The notes below the pieces were generated by a model. It did not search any database and was not told where the DNA came from. It saw only the letters and a program-made list of their open reading frames with translations. Positions 1 to 9,282 of a stretch of DNA of 64,000 nt are shown in pieces. Made by a program: the position numbers and the translations under genes. Source of the DNA: 62-47 sp051954235 (lineage in GTDB: Bacteria; Pseudomonadota; Alphaproteobacteria; Rhizobiales; Xanthobacteraceae); assembly GCA_051954235.1 (NCBI GenBank), contig JBQCHY010000008.1, positions 1 through 64,000 on the forward strand, written 5' to 3'. Within the stretch, counting starts at the first letter, position 1, and each line of letters opens with the position of its first letter.

Positions 1-120
1 CCCCCGGGGGGGGGGCTCCCCCGACCCGCGGGGTTTTGTTTTTTTTGGTTGGGTGTTTTTTTTATAAAAACCCCCGCGGTTTGGTTTTTGGGGCCCCCGC
101 GGGGGGGGCCCCCACGCCGA
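1..120. other. Homopolymer-rich low-complexity block, probable sequence artefact
   Basis: The first ~120 bases consist of runs of C, G and T with hardly any A, quite unlike the balanced GC-rich sequence that follows. No gene, repeat family or regulatory signal is recognisable here. It looks like poor sequence at a contig or read edge rather than biology. From about position 115 the composition becomes normal. Confidence 0.6.
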
Positions 121-162
121 GGTTTGTTTGAACATTTGGCGACAACAAAGGATCGCTGATCC

Positions 163-1488
163 ATGCGCACGCGCTTCTTCTACGGCTGGGTGATCGTCGC
201 TGTCACCTTCGTGACGATGGCCATCGGCGTCAACGCGCGCACGGCGTTCTCGTTGTTCTTCCCGTCGATCGTCGATGAATTCCACTGGGAGCGTGGTCTC
301 ACCGCCGGTGCGTTCTCGTTCGGCTTCGTCGTCTCCGCCGTCTTCAGCCCGCTGATCGGCCGCATGATGGATCGCTTCGGTCCACGCGTGGTGATGGAAA
401 CCGGCGTGCTGCTGATGGCCGCCGGCCTGCTGCTGGCGCCGCTCACCACCGAGATCTGGCATCTGTATCTCACCATGGGGCTTCTGGTCGGCGGCGGCAG
501 CGTCTGCCTCAGCTACACCGGCCAGTCGCTCTATCTGCCGAACTGGTTCGTACGCAAGCGCGGCTTGGCGATGGGGCTTGCTTTCGCCGGCGTCGGTATC
601 GGCTCGATCATCATGTTCCCCTGGATGGGCTATGTCATCGCGCATGCCGGCTGGCGTTCGGCCTCGACCGCGCTCGGCATCGTGATGCTGGTGGTGCTGG
701 TGCCGATCAACCTGATGGTGCGCAAGCGTCCGCAGGACATGGGTTTGATGCCTGATGGCGATGACCACAGCGACAGCGCGGCGATGCAAGCGAAGCGTCC
801 GACGGTGGTGATCGTCGATTCGGCGTGGGCGGCAACCGACTGGACGTTGTCGCGCGCGTTGCATACCGCGCCGTTCTGGTGGCTGTCGCTCGGATTCTTC
901 TGCGGATTGTATTCGTGGTACGCGGTCCAGGTTCACCAGACGAAGTATCTCGTCGAGGTCGGTTTCAGTTCCAACGTCGCGGTGTGGGCCTTGGGGCTGG
1001 TCAGCCTGCTCGGCATTCCGAGCCAGATCGTCCTGGGTGGTCTGTCGGACCGGATCGGCCGTGAATGGATATGGACCATCAGCGGTCTGGGTTTCGTCAT
1101 CTGCCTCGTTGCGCTGATCGGGCTCGCTTACGTGCCCAGCATGGCGCTGGTCTATCTGATGATCATCGCGCAGGGTTTGATCGGCTACGGATCGACGGCG
1201 GTGATGGCCGCGGTTGTCGTGGAGATTTTCGAGGGCAGGCACTACGGCAGCATTTTCGGCACGATCATGCTGGCGGGGCTGGCCGGCGGCGCGGCCGGGC
1301 CGTGGGTCACCGGCCTGCTGCACGACTGGTATGGCGACTACACCGCGGCGTTTCTGCTGGCGATCGCCTTCAGCTTCCTCGGCTGCGCGGCGATCTGGTT
1401 CGCCGCGCCGCGCAAGGTGCGCGCGGTGGCCGGACGTGCGCACCTGTTCGAGCAACCCGCCAAGACGGTGACCTCCGACGCGACATAA
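163..1488 (+). CDS. MFS transporter
   Basis: A 441-residue major facilitator superfamily carrier of the inner membrane. The hydrophobic pattern fits twelve helices in two halves separated by a polar linker near residues 195-220. A motif-A-like loop (GRMMDRFGPR) lies at about 66-75, between helices 2 and 3. The general look is of the monocarboxylate/oxalate-formate (OFA-like) branch, but no residue fixes the substrate. AAGGA lies about ten bases before the ATG. The gene stands alone: upstream is the low-quality block, downstream a palindromic repeat. Family assignment is firm; substrate is unknown. Confidence 0.85.
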   Translation: MRTRFFYGWVIVAVTFVTMAIGVNARTAFSLFFPSIVDEFHWERGLTAGAFSFGFVVSAVFSPLIGRMMDRFGPRVVMETGVLLMAAGLLLAPLTTEIWHLYLTMGLLVGGGSVCLSYTGQSLYLPNWFVRKRGLAMGLAFAGVGIGSIIMFPWMGYVIAHAGWRSASTALGIVMLVVLVPINLMVRKRPQDMGLMPDGDDHSDSAAMQAKRPTVVIVDSAWAATDWTLSRALHTAPFWWLSLGFFCGLYSWYAVQVHQTKYLVEVGFSSNVAVWALGLVSLLGIPSQIVLGGLSDRIGREWIWTISGLGFVICLVALIGLAYVPSMALVYLMIIAQGLIGYGSTAVMAAVVVEIFEGRHYGSIFGTIMLAGLAGGAAGPWVTGLLHDWYGDYTAAFLLAIAFSFLGCAAIWFAAPRKVRAVAGRAHLFEQPAKTVTSDAT

Positions 1489-1506
1489 CGTTGCGGTTGT
1501 GCTTTC

Positions 1507-1582
1507 CGTCATTGCGAGGAGCGCAGTGACGAAGCAATCCAGTCCTTTTGTGGCTTTCCGGATTGCTTCGCTCGCAATGACG
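1507..1582. repeat. Palindromic intergenic repeat, CATTGCGAG family (copy 1)
   Basis: An imperfect inverted repeat that opens with CGTCATTGCGAG and closes with CTCGCAATGACG, with internal arms GAAGCAATCC and GGATTGCTTC. The same element recurs at about 8457, 16795, 25218 and 47871. It lies just after the MFS gene and may fold in the 3' end of that transcript. A partial second arm follows at about 1592-1619. Confidence 0.85.
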
Positions 1583-1710
1583 TAAAGTGTCCTCTGGATT
1601 GTTTCCTCCCCAATGACGGGATTGTGAGTCCATGCGCAGCGACGCTGTGACTTTGCCATACTTGTTGCTATAAGTTTGCTCCCGCCGGATGACGCTGAGA
1701 GGGAGACGCC

Positions 1711-4700
1711 GTGCAGACGACCCTGCTCGGACTGGCAATCGCTTTTATCATCGCGCTGGTCGCGGCCCTGGTCGGTCCTCACTTCATCGATTGGACCCGG
1801 TTTCGTCCGCAGTTCGAGGTCGAGGCGAGCCGCATTCTCGGCGCACCGGTGCGCGTCAGCGGATCGTTGGACGCGACATTGCTGCCGACGCCGTCGCTGC
1901 GCCTTCAGTCGGTCGTGGTCGGCGGCCCCAACGATCCCGGCCGCATTCGCGCCGACAATCTCGCGGTCGAATTCAGCCTCGGTTCGCTGATGCGCGGCGA
2001 ATGGCGCGCCACTGAACTCACCGTCAACGGCGTCGCGCTCGATCTCGGTCTCGATCAGAAAGGCCGCGTCGACTGGCCGGTGTCCTCCGACAATTCCAAT
2101 CTCGCCGCGCTGGCGATCGACCGCGTCAATCTCACCGGCCGCATCGCGCTGCATGACGCCGCGAGCCGCAGCACGCTGGAACTGAACGACATCGCGTTCA
2201 GCGGCGACGTGCGTGGCCTCGCCGGATCGGTGCGCGGCAACGGCAATTTCACCGTTTCCGGAACGCGCTATCCGTTTCGTGTCTCGTCGTCGCAGGATGC
2301 CGGCGGCGCGCGCGTGCGCCTGACGCTCGATCCCGGCCTGCATGGATGGATGGTCGATCTCGACGGTGCGCTGGCGTTCGAGGCACGGGTACCGCGTTTC
2401 GACGGCACCATGACGATGACGCGATCTGCCCCGGACGGTACCGCGCCGGATTCGGTGACGCCGTGGCGGCTGACGACGAAGCTGAAGGCCGACCCGGTCA
2501 AGGCCTCGCTGGCGCATCTTGATATCAGTTACGGTCGCGATGATGCCGCGATGAAATTGACGGGCGTGGCAGACTTCCGTTTCGGTGCCAAGCCGCTGTT
2601 GCAGGCGTTGTTGTCGGCCAAGCAACTCGACGCCGACAAGTTGCTCGCGAAACAAAGCGGCTCGACCGAGCCGGTGCAAATGATGCCGGGGGTGCGCGCA
2701 TTGTTGACTGCGCTGCCGCAAGCGCCGCTGCCGACCCGCATCGACATCAACGTCGAGCGCATCATTCTTGGCGGCCGTCCAGTGCAGGATCTCGACCTGA
2801 CGCTGCGCGCCGCCAGCGGATCGTGGAGTGTGGATCGGCTCGAAGTGCGCGCGCCCGGCACCACCGACATCAGCATTAAAGGCGCGCTGGCGTCGGCGGG
2901 CAATGCGGACAATCCATCGTCCGATGTCGACGACAGTTTCAAGGGCGCGCTCAAGATCGATTCATCCGATCCCGGCGCCTTCACCGCATGGCTGCTCGGG
3001 CGCACCGACACCGCGGCGCCAAAGCAGAAGGCGCTGCATGTCGCCGGCAACGTGCATCTTGCGTCGGATCGTATCGCCATCGACGATCTCAAGGCCGATG
3101 TCGATGGCGGCGCCATCACCGGACGCATCGCCTGGGCCGCGCGCAAGGATGGCAATGCGTCCAACTTCGAGGCCGATCTTGCCGCCGACCGCCTCGACCT
3201 CGACGCGACGATGGCGCTGGTGCGCGGCATCGGCATTCCGCAACAGGACTGGCCGGACCGCGGACAGCTTGCCCTCAACATCGCGCGCGCGGTGTCGTCC
3301 GGGCAGGAATTGCGGCCGTTCGTCGCCAAGCTCCGCTACGATGACAAGACGATCGCGCTCGACGGGCTGCGCGTCGGGCAAGCGCGTGGCCTGACGGTGG
3401 ATGGCTCAGGCATCTTTCATCGCGACGCCACCACCGGCAACATCGTGTTGCAGGCCGCCGCGCCGTCGGTGTCCGATCTCGCCGACCTGATCGCGCCGTG
3501 GGCGCCGTCGTTTGCCGAGCGTTTGAAAGCGCAAGCCGGACAAACGCCGGGTGCCGCGCGGCTGAAATTCACCCTTGATCTCGACAAGGATGCGAAAGCC
3601 GCCGATCGCGTCAGCACACGCGCGACGCTTGAACTGATCGCGCCGCAACTCAGCGGCAACGTCACGCTGCACGCCTTGCCGCTGCGCGAGACTGTCCACG
3701 CTACGAATATCGATGCGCTGGCGAAAATTCCGTTCGATCTCGCCATCGACGCCTCGGCCGAGAACAGCGCGACGCTGCTGCGATGGCTCGGGCTCGATCG
3801 CGCGCTGGCCGCCGGCGAAGGCAAAGCGCGCGTCACCGCCTCCGCGCAGGGAACGTGGAATGCGGCTTGGCAGGTGAAAGCTGCGCTGTCGGCCGGCGCA
3901 CTCACGGCCGATGTGCACGGTAGCGTGACGCCGACGGCGCAAAAGTCCGCCGATCTCGTTCTCAAGCTGCAAGGCGCCAATCTTGCGCCGCTGCTTGGTC
4001 TCGATGCGACGAGCCCGCTTGCACGCGATGCAAGCCTGTCGTCGCATGTCACGCGCAACGGCGACAAGATCCAGTTCGGCGATGTCGATGTCACGATTGC
4101 CGGCACGCGGCTGCGCGGCCGCGTCGGAGTGACGCTCGGCGATAACGGCGGCTTCGACGGCGAACTCGGCATGGACAAGCTCGACCTGCCGCAGGCCTTC
4201 GCGTTGCTGATCGGCGCGACGGGACGCGACAAGGGCGCGCCGCTTGGCAGCAACGTGCTGGAAGGCTGGCGCGGCAAGATCGACTTCCAGGCGCTACGTG
4301 GCGCGTTGCCTGCCGGGCTCGAATTGCAACCGGTCAGCGGCGTGGTGAAAAGCCAAGGGCAATCGATCGCGATCGATGCATTGAAGGGCAAGATCGGCGG
4401 CGGCGAGGCGCGGGCGGATCTGGACGCGCGGCAGACGGCGGACGGTCTCGCGCTGAGCGGCAACATGCAGTTCGACGGCGTCGACAGCGCGGCGCTGCGC
4501 TATCGCGCGCTGGCGATGCCGTCCGGCAAGGCGTCGATGCGCATGAGCTTTGCAAGTCAGGGCCGCAGCATCGCGGCGCTGACCGGCGCATTGACCGGCA
4601 GCGGCACGCTGACCATCGATGCCGCGCGCATCGCGGGACTGAATCCCGATGTGTTCGACATCGCGATCAAGGCCAGCGACGCCGGCAAGGTCGCGAACGA

Positions 4701-5430
4701 GGATCAGCTTCGGCAGATCGTCGCGCCGGAATTGCAACGCGGCGAACTTGCGATCAAGCAAGCGCAGATTCCGTTTCTGCTGCGTGACGGCCGCTTCAGC
4801 GTCGGCGCTACGACATTGGATGCGGACAGTGCGCGCGCGGTGGTCTCCGGCGGCTACGACATCGTCGCCGACCAAGTCGACATCCGCGCGAGCCTAACCT
4901 CGCGCGCCACCGAGAAGACCAACGGCCCGCCGCAACTCGATATCTTCACGGTCGGCACGCCGGATGCGTTGGCGCGCACCGTCGATGTGTCCGGCCTGTC
5001 GTCGTGGTTGGCGTTGCGCACCATCGATCGCGAGACGCGGCGGCTCGATGCGATCTCGCGCGAGCAGGGCGCGCCATCGCCGCCTTCGTCTGTGCCGCAA
5101 GCGCCTGCCGCGCCGACAAAGCCAGAGCCGCCGAAGTCTGAAGCCGCGAATCCCGAAGTACCAAAGCCAGAAGCGTCGAAACCTGCCGAGGTATCGCCAC
5201 CGCCCATTGCCGACGTACCGCTTCCCGACAGCGACCCGCGTCGCGCATCGTCGAAGCCGAAGGAACCCGCGCCGAAAAAGCCGGCACCGTCTTTGCAATC
5301 GGGTGATTCATCGACAGGTCATGCGGTAGCACCGTTGCCGCCGCCTATCGAAGTCCGGCCCGCGCCCGGCGCTAAGACCGCGCCGAAGCCGCGCGCGCCA
5401 TTGGTGCTGACGCCGCAGGTCGCGCATTAG
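1711..5430 (+). CDS. AsmA family protein
   Basis: A 1239-residue protein with a GTG start. One N-terminal membrane helix (about 4-24) is followed by FIDWTRFRPQFEVEASRILG, the typical AsmA-family opening, and then a long beta-rich region. The AsmA-like C-terminal part is followed by a Pro/Lys/Ala-rich tail of about 120 residues (from ~1120) that is probably disordered. AsmA-like proteins (TamB, YhdP, YicH relatives) are anchored in the inner membrane, cross the periplasm, and are linked to outer-membrane assembly and lipid transport. The exact role of this paralogue cannot be read from sequence. It appears monocistronic. The GTG at 1711 follows GGGAGA with suitable spacing and brings the membrane anchor into frame. 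Confidence 0.85.
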   Translation: MQTTLLGLAIAFIIALVAALVGPHFIDWTRFRPQFEVEASRILGAPVRVSGSLDATLLPTPSLRLQSVVVGGPNDPGRIRADNLAVEFSLGSLMRGEWRATELTVNGVALDLGLDQKGRVDWPVSSDNSNLAALAIDRVNLTGRIALHDAASRSTLELNDIAFSGDVRGLAGSVRGNGNFTVSGTRYPFRVSSSQDAGGARVRLTLDPGLHGWMVDLDGALAFEARVPRFDGTMTMTRSAPDGTAPDSVTPWRLTTKLKADPVKASLAHLDISYGRDDAAMKLTGVADFRFGAKPLLQALLSAKQLDADKLLAKQSGSTEPVQMMPGVRALLTALPQAPLPTRIDINVERIILGGRPVQDLDLTLRAASGSWSVDRLEVRAPGTTDISIKGALASAGNADNPSSDVDDSFKGALKIDSSDPGAFTAWLLGRTDTAAPKQKALHVAGNVHLASDRIAIDDLKADVDGGAITGRIAWAARKDGNASNFEADLAADRLDLDATMALVRGIGIPQQDWPDRGQLALNIARAVSSGQELRPFVAKLRYDDKTIALDGLRVGQARGLTVDGSGIFHRDATTGNIVLQAAAPSVSDLADLIAPWAPSFAERLKAQAGQTPGAARLKFTLDLDKDAKAADRVSTRATLELIAPQLSGNVTLHALPLRETVHATNIDALAKIPFDLAIDASAENSATLLRWLGLDRALAAGEGKARVTASAQGTWNAAWQVKAALSAGALTADVHGSVTPTAQKSADLVLKLQGANLAPLLGLDATSPLARDASLSSHVTRNGDKIQFGDVDVTIAGTRLRGRVGVTLGDNGGFDGELGMDKLDLPQAFALLIGATGRDKGAPLGSNVLEGWRGKIDFQALRGALPAGLELQPVSGVVKSQGQSIAIDALKGKIGGGEARADLDARQTADGLALSGNMQFDGVDSAALRYRALAMPSGKASMRMSFASQGRSIAALTGALTGSGTLTIDAARIAGLNPDVFDIAIKASDAGKVANEDQLRQIVAPELQRGELAIKQAQIPFLLRDGRFSVGATTLDADSARAVVSGGYDIVADQVDIRASLTSRATEKTNGPPQLDIFTVGTPDALARTVDVSGLSSWLALRTIDRETRRLDAISREQGAPSPPSSVPQAPAAPTKPEPPKSEAANPEVPKPEASKPAEVSPPPIADVPLPDSDPRRASSKPKEPAPKKPAPSLQSGDSSTGHAVAPLPPPIEVRPAPGAKTAPKPRAPLVLTPQVAH

Positions 5431-5485
5431 CAGCGGATGGATTTTCCGGACGCTTATTTTGTGGACAGATTTCCAGCACGGAATC

Positions 5486-5606
5486 CGTCGTCCCCGCGAA
5501 GGCGGGGATCCATACGCCGCAGCGGTTCGGCTCAATCACCAAGGCGAATGTCTTTGCGACAACTAACGCCAGGGGTTATGGGTCCCCGCCTTCGCGGGGA
5601 CGACGT
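5486..5606. repeat. Inverted repeat pair with GTCCCCGC arms
   Basis: CGTCGTCCCCGCGAAGGCGGGGAT near 5486 recurs in inverted orientation near 5579-5605, and each arm is itself a small palindrome. The whole could fold into a large cruciform. This repeat type is widespread between genes in Bradyrhizobium and relatives. It fills most of the gap between the convergent AsmA and ribbon-helix-helix genes, so a 3'-end processing or terminator-like role is possible. Confidence 0.8.
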
Positions 5607-5681
5607 CGAAGTTTTTGAAGCGCATCGCGACAAAACTGTATTTCGTAGCGAGTACCGACTTAATGAGACCGCTTCTCGATC

Positions 5682-6050
5682 CTAGCGCAACGCCAGCGCG
5701 CTGTCGGCAGCCGCCGGCTCGGCAAATGGCGCGAGATCGGGCGAGGCGGTTCGGCTTTCGCCGATCATCATCATGCTGACGGCCCGGGTTCGGAAGTAAT
5801 CCAGCACGAACAGGCGGATCGCCGACGACATGTTGCGGGTGTCGCGATCGGTGTCGATGCCGGCCAGTTGCGCCGAGAGACTGACGCCGCGCCGTGCTGC
5901 GATGTCCTTCAGGCTTTCCCAGAACGCATCTTCGAGACTGACGCTGGTTTTGTGCCCGCCGACCATCACCGATCGTTTGACGACGGCGTATTTGAGTTCG
6001 CACGTGACGGGTGTCTTCGCGGCCATCCGATGAACGTCGTCGATCGTCAT
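5682..6050 (-). CDS. Ribbon-helix-helix domain protein
   Basis: A 122-residue protein carrying a rhizobial ribbon-helix-helix domain of the RHH_4 type. A short basic strand (VVKRSVMVGGHKTSVSLE) leads into AFWESLKDIAARRG and ends with SSAIRLFVLDYFR. RHH proteins normally dimerise and bind operator DNA through the strand, so a small repressor is likely. The core is plainly paralogous to the protein at 6184-6441; this copy adds ~20 N-terminal and ~25 C-terminal residues. The ATG at 6050 follows GGGAGAG at good spacing; an in-frame ATG at 6026 is the alternative. Targets are unknown. Confidence 0.75.
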   Translation of the reverse strand: MTIDDVHRMAAKTPVTCELKYAVVKRSVMVGGHKTSVSLEDAFWESLKDIAARRGVSLSAQLAGIDTDRDTRNMSSAIRLFVLDYFRTRAVSMMMIGESRTASPDLAPFAEPAAADSALALR

Positions 6051-6183
6051 GAAACGCTCTCCCGTCGCCGGGCGACAGCATCCTGCGTCGCACCGTCGTT
6101 GCAAAACTAGCTCAAATTGACGGGAGGAGATATTCGGGAAACAACCTATGGCGTTTTGCGTGCGGGAGATGTGCGACGGCCGA

Positions 6184-6441
6184 TCAGGCGCTTGGCCGAA
6201 TTTCACCGTCCGCCATCGGCGGCGCGGTGCGATTCCGGAAGTAATCGAGCACAAACAAACGAATTGCCGACGACAGGTTTCCCTGCTGGCGATTGCTGTC
6301 GATCTCGCCCACCAGTTCCGACAAGGTCATGTTACGTCGCGCGGAAATTTCCTTCATGCCGTTCCAGAAGGCTTCTTCCAGGCTGACGCTGGTCTTGTGT
6401 CCGGCAATTACAATTGAGCGTTTCACTACCGGCGATTTCAT
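6184..6441 (-). CDS. Ribbon-helix-helix domain protein, paralogue
   Basis: An 85-residue RHH-domain protein with the same core as its neighbour: VVKRSIVIAGHKTSVSLE, an AFWNGMKEISARRN helix and SSAIRLFVLDYFRNR. Its ATG overlaps the stop of the DUF4169 gene (ATGA), so the two are translationally coupled and form an operon. It probably binds DNA as a dimer. The paralogue about 130 bp downstream on the same strand looks like a tandem duplication that has diverged. Confidence 0.8.
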   Translation of the reverse strand: MKSPVVKRSIVIAGHKTSVSLEEAFWNGMKEISARRNMTLSELVGEIDSNRQQGNLSSAIRLFVLDYFRNRTAPPMADGEIRPSA

Positions 6442-6623
6442 GTCTGATCCTTGTCGATGCGATGCTGATCCAACAGGGCATTGGCCCTGCGCACACGATC
6501 GTTTTCGAGGGCGCGCTCGGATTTGTTACGGCCGAACCGCGCGCGATTTTCATCCGCCTGCTTGGCGGCTTGATCGCGTGCGACGCGCTTCCGGTGCCGA
6601 TTGAGGTTGACGAGATCGCCCAA
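6438..6623 (-). CDS. DUF4169 family protein
   Basis: A 61-residue, highly charged small protein beginning MGDLVNLNRHRKRVARDQ, the characteristic opening of DUF4169, with a helical Arg/Ala/Glu-rich remainder. The function of the family is unknown. It is the first gene of a two-gene operon with the RHH protein and overlaps that gene by four bases. Together with fumC just upstream it forms a cluster often seen in this bacterial group (recalled, not searched). Confidence 0.8.
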   Translation of the reverse strand: MGDLVNLNRHRKRVARDQAAKQADENRARFGRNKSERALENDRVRRANALLDQHRIDKDQT

Positions 6624-6918
6624 GGCAGCCTCCCTCAGCCGCCACCGGCCAAGCGCAAAGCGCTATTGCCCCGGGAGTATGGAGCGCTATGGCTCAGGGA
6701 GTGATGGCACTGCGATTTGAACTGGCTTATGGCCATCGGTGGGCGCGATCTCGCTGCGTCTCGGTTGGTGATCCCGTGCGATACCTGTTGGATACAGTAA
6801 CACACTGTTGCACCATTATTTTCCGAATCTATCAGTCCTTAAGGCGTATGAATCATAATTATTCAGCACGCTAACCGCTGCCGAACGGAATACCGCCAGA
6901 ACTGTGATCGCAGTTAAA
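6624..6918. other. Intergenic region upstream of DUF4169, no gene seen
   Basis: A 295-bp gap between the starts of the DUF4169-RHH operon and the end of fumC. It is more AT-rich than its surroundings from about 6780 to 6860. It must hold the promoter of the DUF4169 operon, but no clear -35/-10 pair stands out. A perfect ACAGT-N5-ACTGT inverted repeat lies within it. Small open frames here lack ribosome sites and coding character. Confidence 0.5.
6794..6808. promoter_or_regulatory. Inverted repeat, candidate operator
   Basis: A perfect ACAGT-AACAC-ACTGT dyad in the AT-rich part of the region upstream of the DUF4169-RHH operon, about 170 bp before the first start codon. It could be the operator of one of the ribbon-helix-helix proteins encoded downstream, but this is inference from position and symmetry alone. 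A five-base arm can arise by chance. Confidence 0.25.
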
Positions 6919-8343
6919 TCAGTGTGGCCGAGTCATCTTTTCGGGTTGGACCAGTTGGTCGAATTCCCGAGCCGTGACGAAGCCGAGCCCGATCGCCTCC
7001 TCTTTCAAGGTTGTGCCTTTGTTATGGGCAGTTTTGGCAACTTTGGCGGCGTTGTCATAACCGATCTTCGGTGCTAGCGCGGTCACCAGCATCAGTGACC
7101 GCTCCATGAGTTCCCGAATGCGTTGTTCATCTGCATGAACGCCGTCGATGCAGTGATCGGTAAATGAACGAGCCGCATCGGAGAGCAGTTGAATGGAATT
7201 AGTCATACAATATGCCAGCACCGGCTTGTAGACGTTCAGTTCGAAATGTCCCTGACTCCCGGCGACGGTGATCGTGGCCTGATTGCCGAAAACCCGGCAG
7301 CACACCATGGTCATCGCCTCGCATTGGGTCGGATTGACCTTGCCTGGCATGATCGACGAACCCGGTTCGTTCTCCGGCAGAATCAGTTCGCCGAGGCCTG
7401 AGCGCGGTCCCGACCCGAGGAAGCGGATATCATTGGCGATCTTGAACAGTGCAGTGGCGACCGAATTGATCGCGCCATGCACCGAGACGTAAGCGTCGTT
7501 ACTTGCGAGCGCCTCGAACTTGTTCGGCGCGCTGGAGAACGGCAGCTTGGTAATCGCCGCCGCGTGCTTGGCGAACATCGCCGCGAATTTCGGTTTGGCG
7601 TTGAGGCCGGTGCCGACGGCGGTGCCGCCCTGCGCCAACGGATAGAGTTCGCGCAGCACGACGCGTAGCCGTGCAATGCCACTCTCCACCTGCGCGGCAT
7701 AGCCGGAGAATTCCTGCCCGAGCGTCAACGGTGTCGCATCCTGCGTATGGGTGCGGCCGATCTTGACGATCTTGGCGAACGCCTTCTCCTTCTTGCGCAG
7801 CGCTTTGGCGAGATAATCGAGCGCCGGGATCAGATCGATAGTGACGCGCTGCGCCGCCGCAATATGCATTGCGGTCGGAAACGAGTCGTTCGACGATTGG
7901 CTCATGTTGACGTGATCGTTCGGGTGAACCGGCGCCTTCGCTCCGCGCTTGCCGCCGAGCAATTCGTTGGCGCGGTTGGCGATCACCTCATTGAGGTTCA
8001 TGTTGCTCTGGGTGCCGGAGCCGGTCTGATACACCACCAGCGGAAATTCATCGTCGTGCTTGCCGTCGATGACTTCCAGCGCGGCGCGCGCGATGGCGGT
8101 GGCGCGGCGCTTGTCGAGCAAGCCAAGCTTTTGATTGGTCTGCGCCGCCGCTAGCTTGACGATGCCGAGCGCGCGCACGATCGGCATCGGCATGCGGTCG
8201 CTGCCGATGCGAAAATTCTGCCGCGAGCGCTCGGTCTGCGCGCCCCAATAGCGATCGGCGGGCACTTCAATCGGGCCGAAGCTGTCGGTTTCGGTGCGGG
8301 TGGCGACGCGCGGCGCACGCGTGGTCTTGCGGGGAGGGGCCAT
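6919..8343 (-). CDS. fumC: Fumarate hydratase class II
   Basis: A 474-residue class II fumarase catalysing reversible hydration of fumarate to L-malate in the TCA cycle, as a cytosolic homotetramer without an iron-sulfur cluster. The opening DSFGPIEVPADRYWGAQTERS and the superfamily signature GSSIMPGKVNPTQCE are both present, as are TGSGTQSNMNLNEV and HPNDHVNMSQSSND active-site segments. The ATG at 8343 (MAPPRKTT) fits family length; a GTG twelve codons earlier is the alternative, and neither has a strong ribosome site. It is flanked downstream by the DUF4169 region and upstream by a palindromic repeat. Confidence 0.95.
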   Translation of the reverse strand: MAPPRKTTRAPRVATRTETDSFGPIEVPADRYWGAQTERSRQNFRIGSDRMPMPIVRALGIVKLAAAQTNQKLGLLDKRRATAIARAALEVIDGKHDDEFPLVVYQTGSGTQSNMNLNEVIANRANELLGGKRGAKAPVHPNDHVNMSQSSNDSFPTAMHIAAAQRVTIDLIPALDYLAKALRKKEKAFAKIVKIGRTHTQDATPLTLGQEFSGYAAQVESGIARLRVVLRELYPLAQGGTAVGTGLNAKPKFAAMFAKHAAAITKLPFSSAPNKFEALASNDAYVSVHGAINSVATALFKIANDIRFLGSGPRSGLGELILPENEPGSSIMPGKVNPTQCEAMTMVCCRVFGNQATITVAGSQGHFELNVYKPVLAYCMTNSIQLLSDAARSFTDHCIDGVHADEQRIRELMERSLMLVTALAPKIGYDNAAKVAKTAHNKGTTLKEEAIGLGFVTAREFDQLVQPEKMTRPH

Positions 8344-8456
8344 GATCGATGTCCAGTGCAAGCAGGAAAGGATATCCACTGGGATATCGCGTTTCGCGCG
8401 CTCTTGCCATCGGGCAGTGACGCATGTTGCATGGAATTACACGAAGTATTCATTCA

Positions 8457-8533
8457 CCGTCATTGCGAGCGAAGCGAAGCCATCCAGAGCCGAAAAGAAA
8501 AACTGGATTGCTTCGCTTCGCTCGCAATGACGG
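8457..8533. repeat. Palindromic intergenic repeat, CATTGCGAG family (copy 2)
   Basis: Same family as the element at 1507: CCGTCATTGCGAGCGAAGC pairs with GCTTCGCTCGCAATGACGG, with a ~30-bp A-rich centre. It lies between the 5' end of fumC and the 3' end of sspB, so it may be transcribed as the 3' tail of the sspB message. Confidence 0.85.
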
Positions 8534-8571
8534 TGGTTAGCGTTCTGTCGCTTCGCCCAACGCCTTCACGA

Positions 8572-9090
8572 TTACTTCTTGCGGAAGCGGTCGAGCCGGA
8601 CGACTTCGGCGCCTTCGCTTGGCTTCGGCGGTTCGTCGTCAGCAGTCGCATTGGACTCGACGGTCGGCATCGGCGCAATGGCTGCCGGCGGCGGCGTCTC
8701 GACTTGATCGACCACGGGCGCGGCGCTTGCGCCGTCGGCGGTTTCGAACTGCAAGCCGAACTGCACCGATGGATCGAGGAAGCTCTTGATCGCGCTGAAG
8801 GGAACGACCAGCCGTTCCGGAACGCCGCCGAACGACAGCCCGACCTCGAAACGATCCGGCGTCACCACGAGATCCCAGAACTGGTGTTGCAGGATGATGG
8901 TCATTTCCTCCGGATACTGCGACAGCAGCCGAGGTGAAATCTTCACGCCTTCGGCCCGCGAGAGGAAGGTGATGTAGAAATGATGATCGCCGGGCAGGCC
9001 GTGCTCGGCGGCGTCCGTCAGCACTTGCCGCAACACGCCACGAAGCGCGTCGCGCGCCAAGACGTCATATCTGATGTGATCGGTGGCCAT
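8572..9090 (-). CDS. sspB: SspB family ClpXP adaptor protein
   Basis: A 172-residue alphaproteobacterial SspB. The folded N-terminal domain (about 1-120) binds ssrA-tagged and other substrates. It is followed by an acidic, Pro/Ala-rich linker and a basic C-terminal peptide (VVRLDRFRKK) that resembles the ClpX-docking tail. SspB delivers tagged proteins to the ClpXP protease. The context supports this: the tmRNA gene that encodes the tag lies directly upstream on the same strand. A repeat follows the stop. Confidence 0.9.
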   Translation of the reverse strand: MATDHIRYDVLARDALRGVLRQVLTDAAEHGLPGDHHFYITFLSRAEGVKISPRLLSQYPEEMTIILQHQFWDLVVTPDRFEVGLSFGGVPERLVVPFSAIKSFLDPSVQFGLQFETADGASAAPVVDQVETPPPAAIAPMPTVESNATADDEPPKPSEGAEVVRLDRFRKK

Positions 9091-9282
9091 CGGTCATTCT
9101 CTTGGTGTTGCCGCGCCGACCGGACCCGCGGACATCCCCGCCGCCCGACTCGCTGTATGCGCCATGCTACTCCCGCGCCGGGCGCAGGTCAGCAGGCAGC
9201 GCGGATCGATGTACAGGACATTATGACGAAACGCGTCGCTCCATCCGGGAGCGTCCGTCGATAAAAAGAGGTACGTCGATCG

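Noticed and set aside
5682..6441. Toxin-antitoxin module formed by the RHH proteins
   Set aside because: RHH folds are common in antitoxins, but no toxin-like partner is present; DUF4169 is not a known toxin and the two RHH genes are paralogues.
6689..6874. Open frame of 61 codons in the gap before fumC
   Set aside because: No convincing ribosome site, no family, and it lies in what should be the promoter region of the DUF4169 operon.
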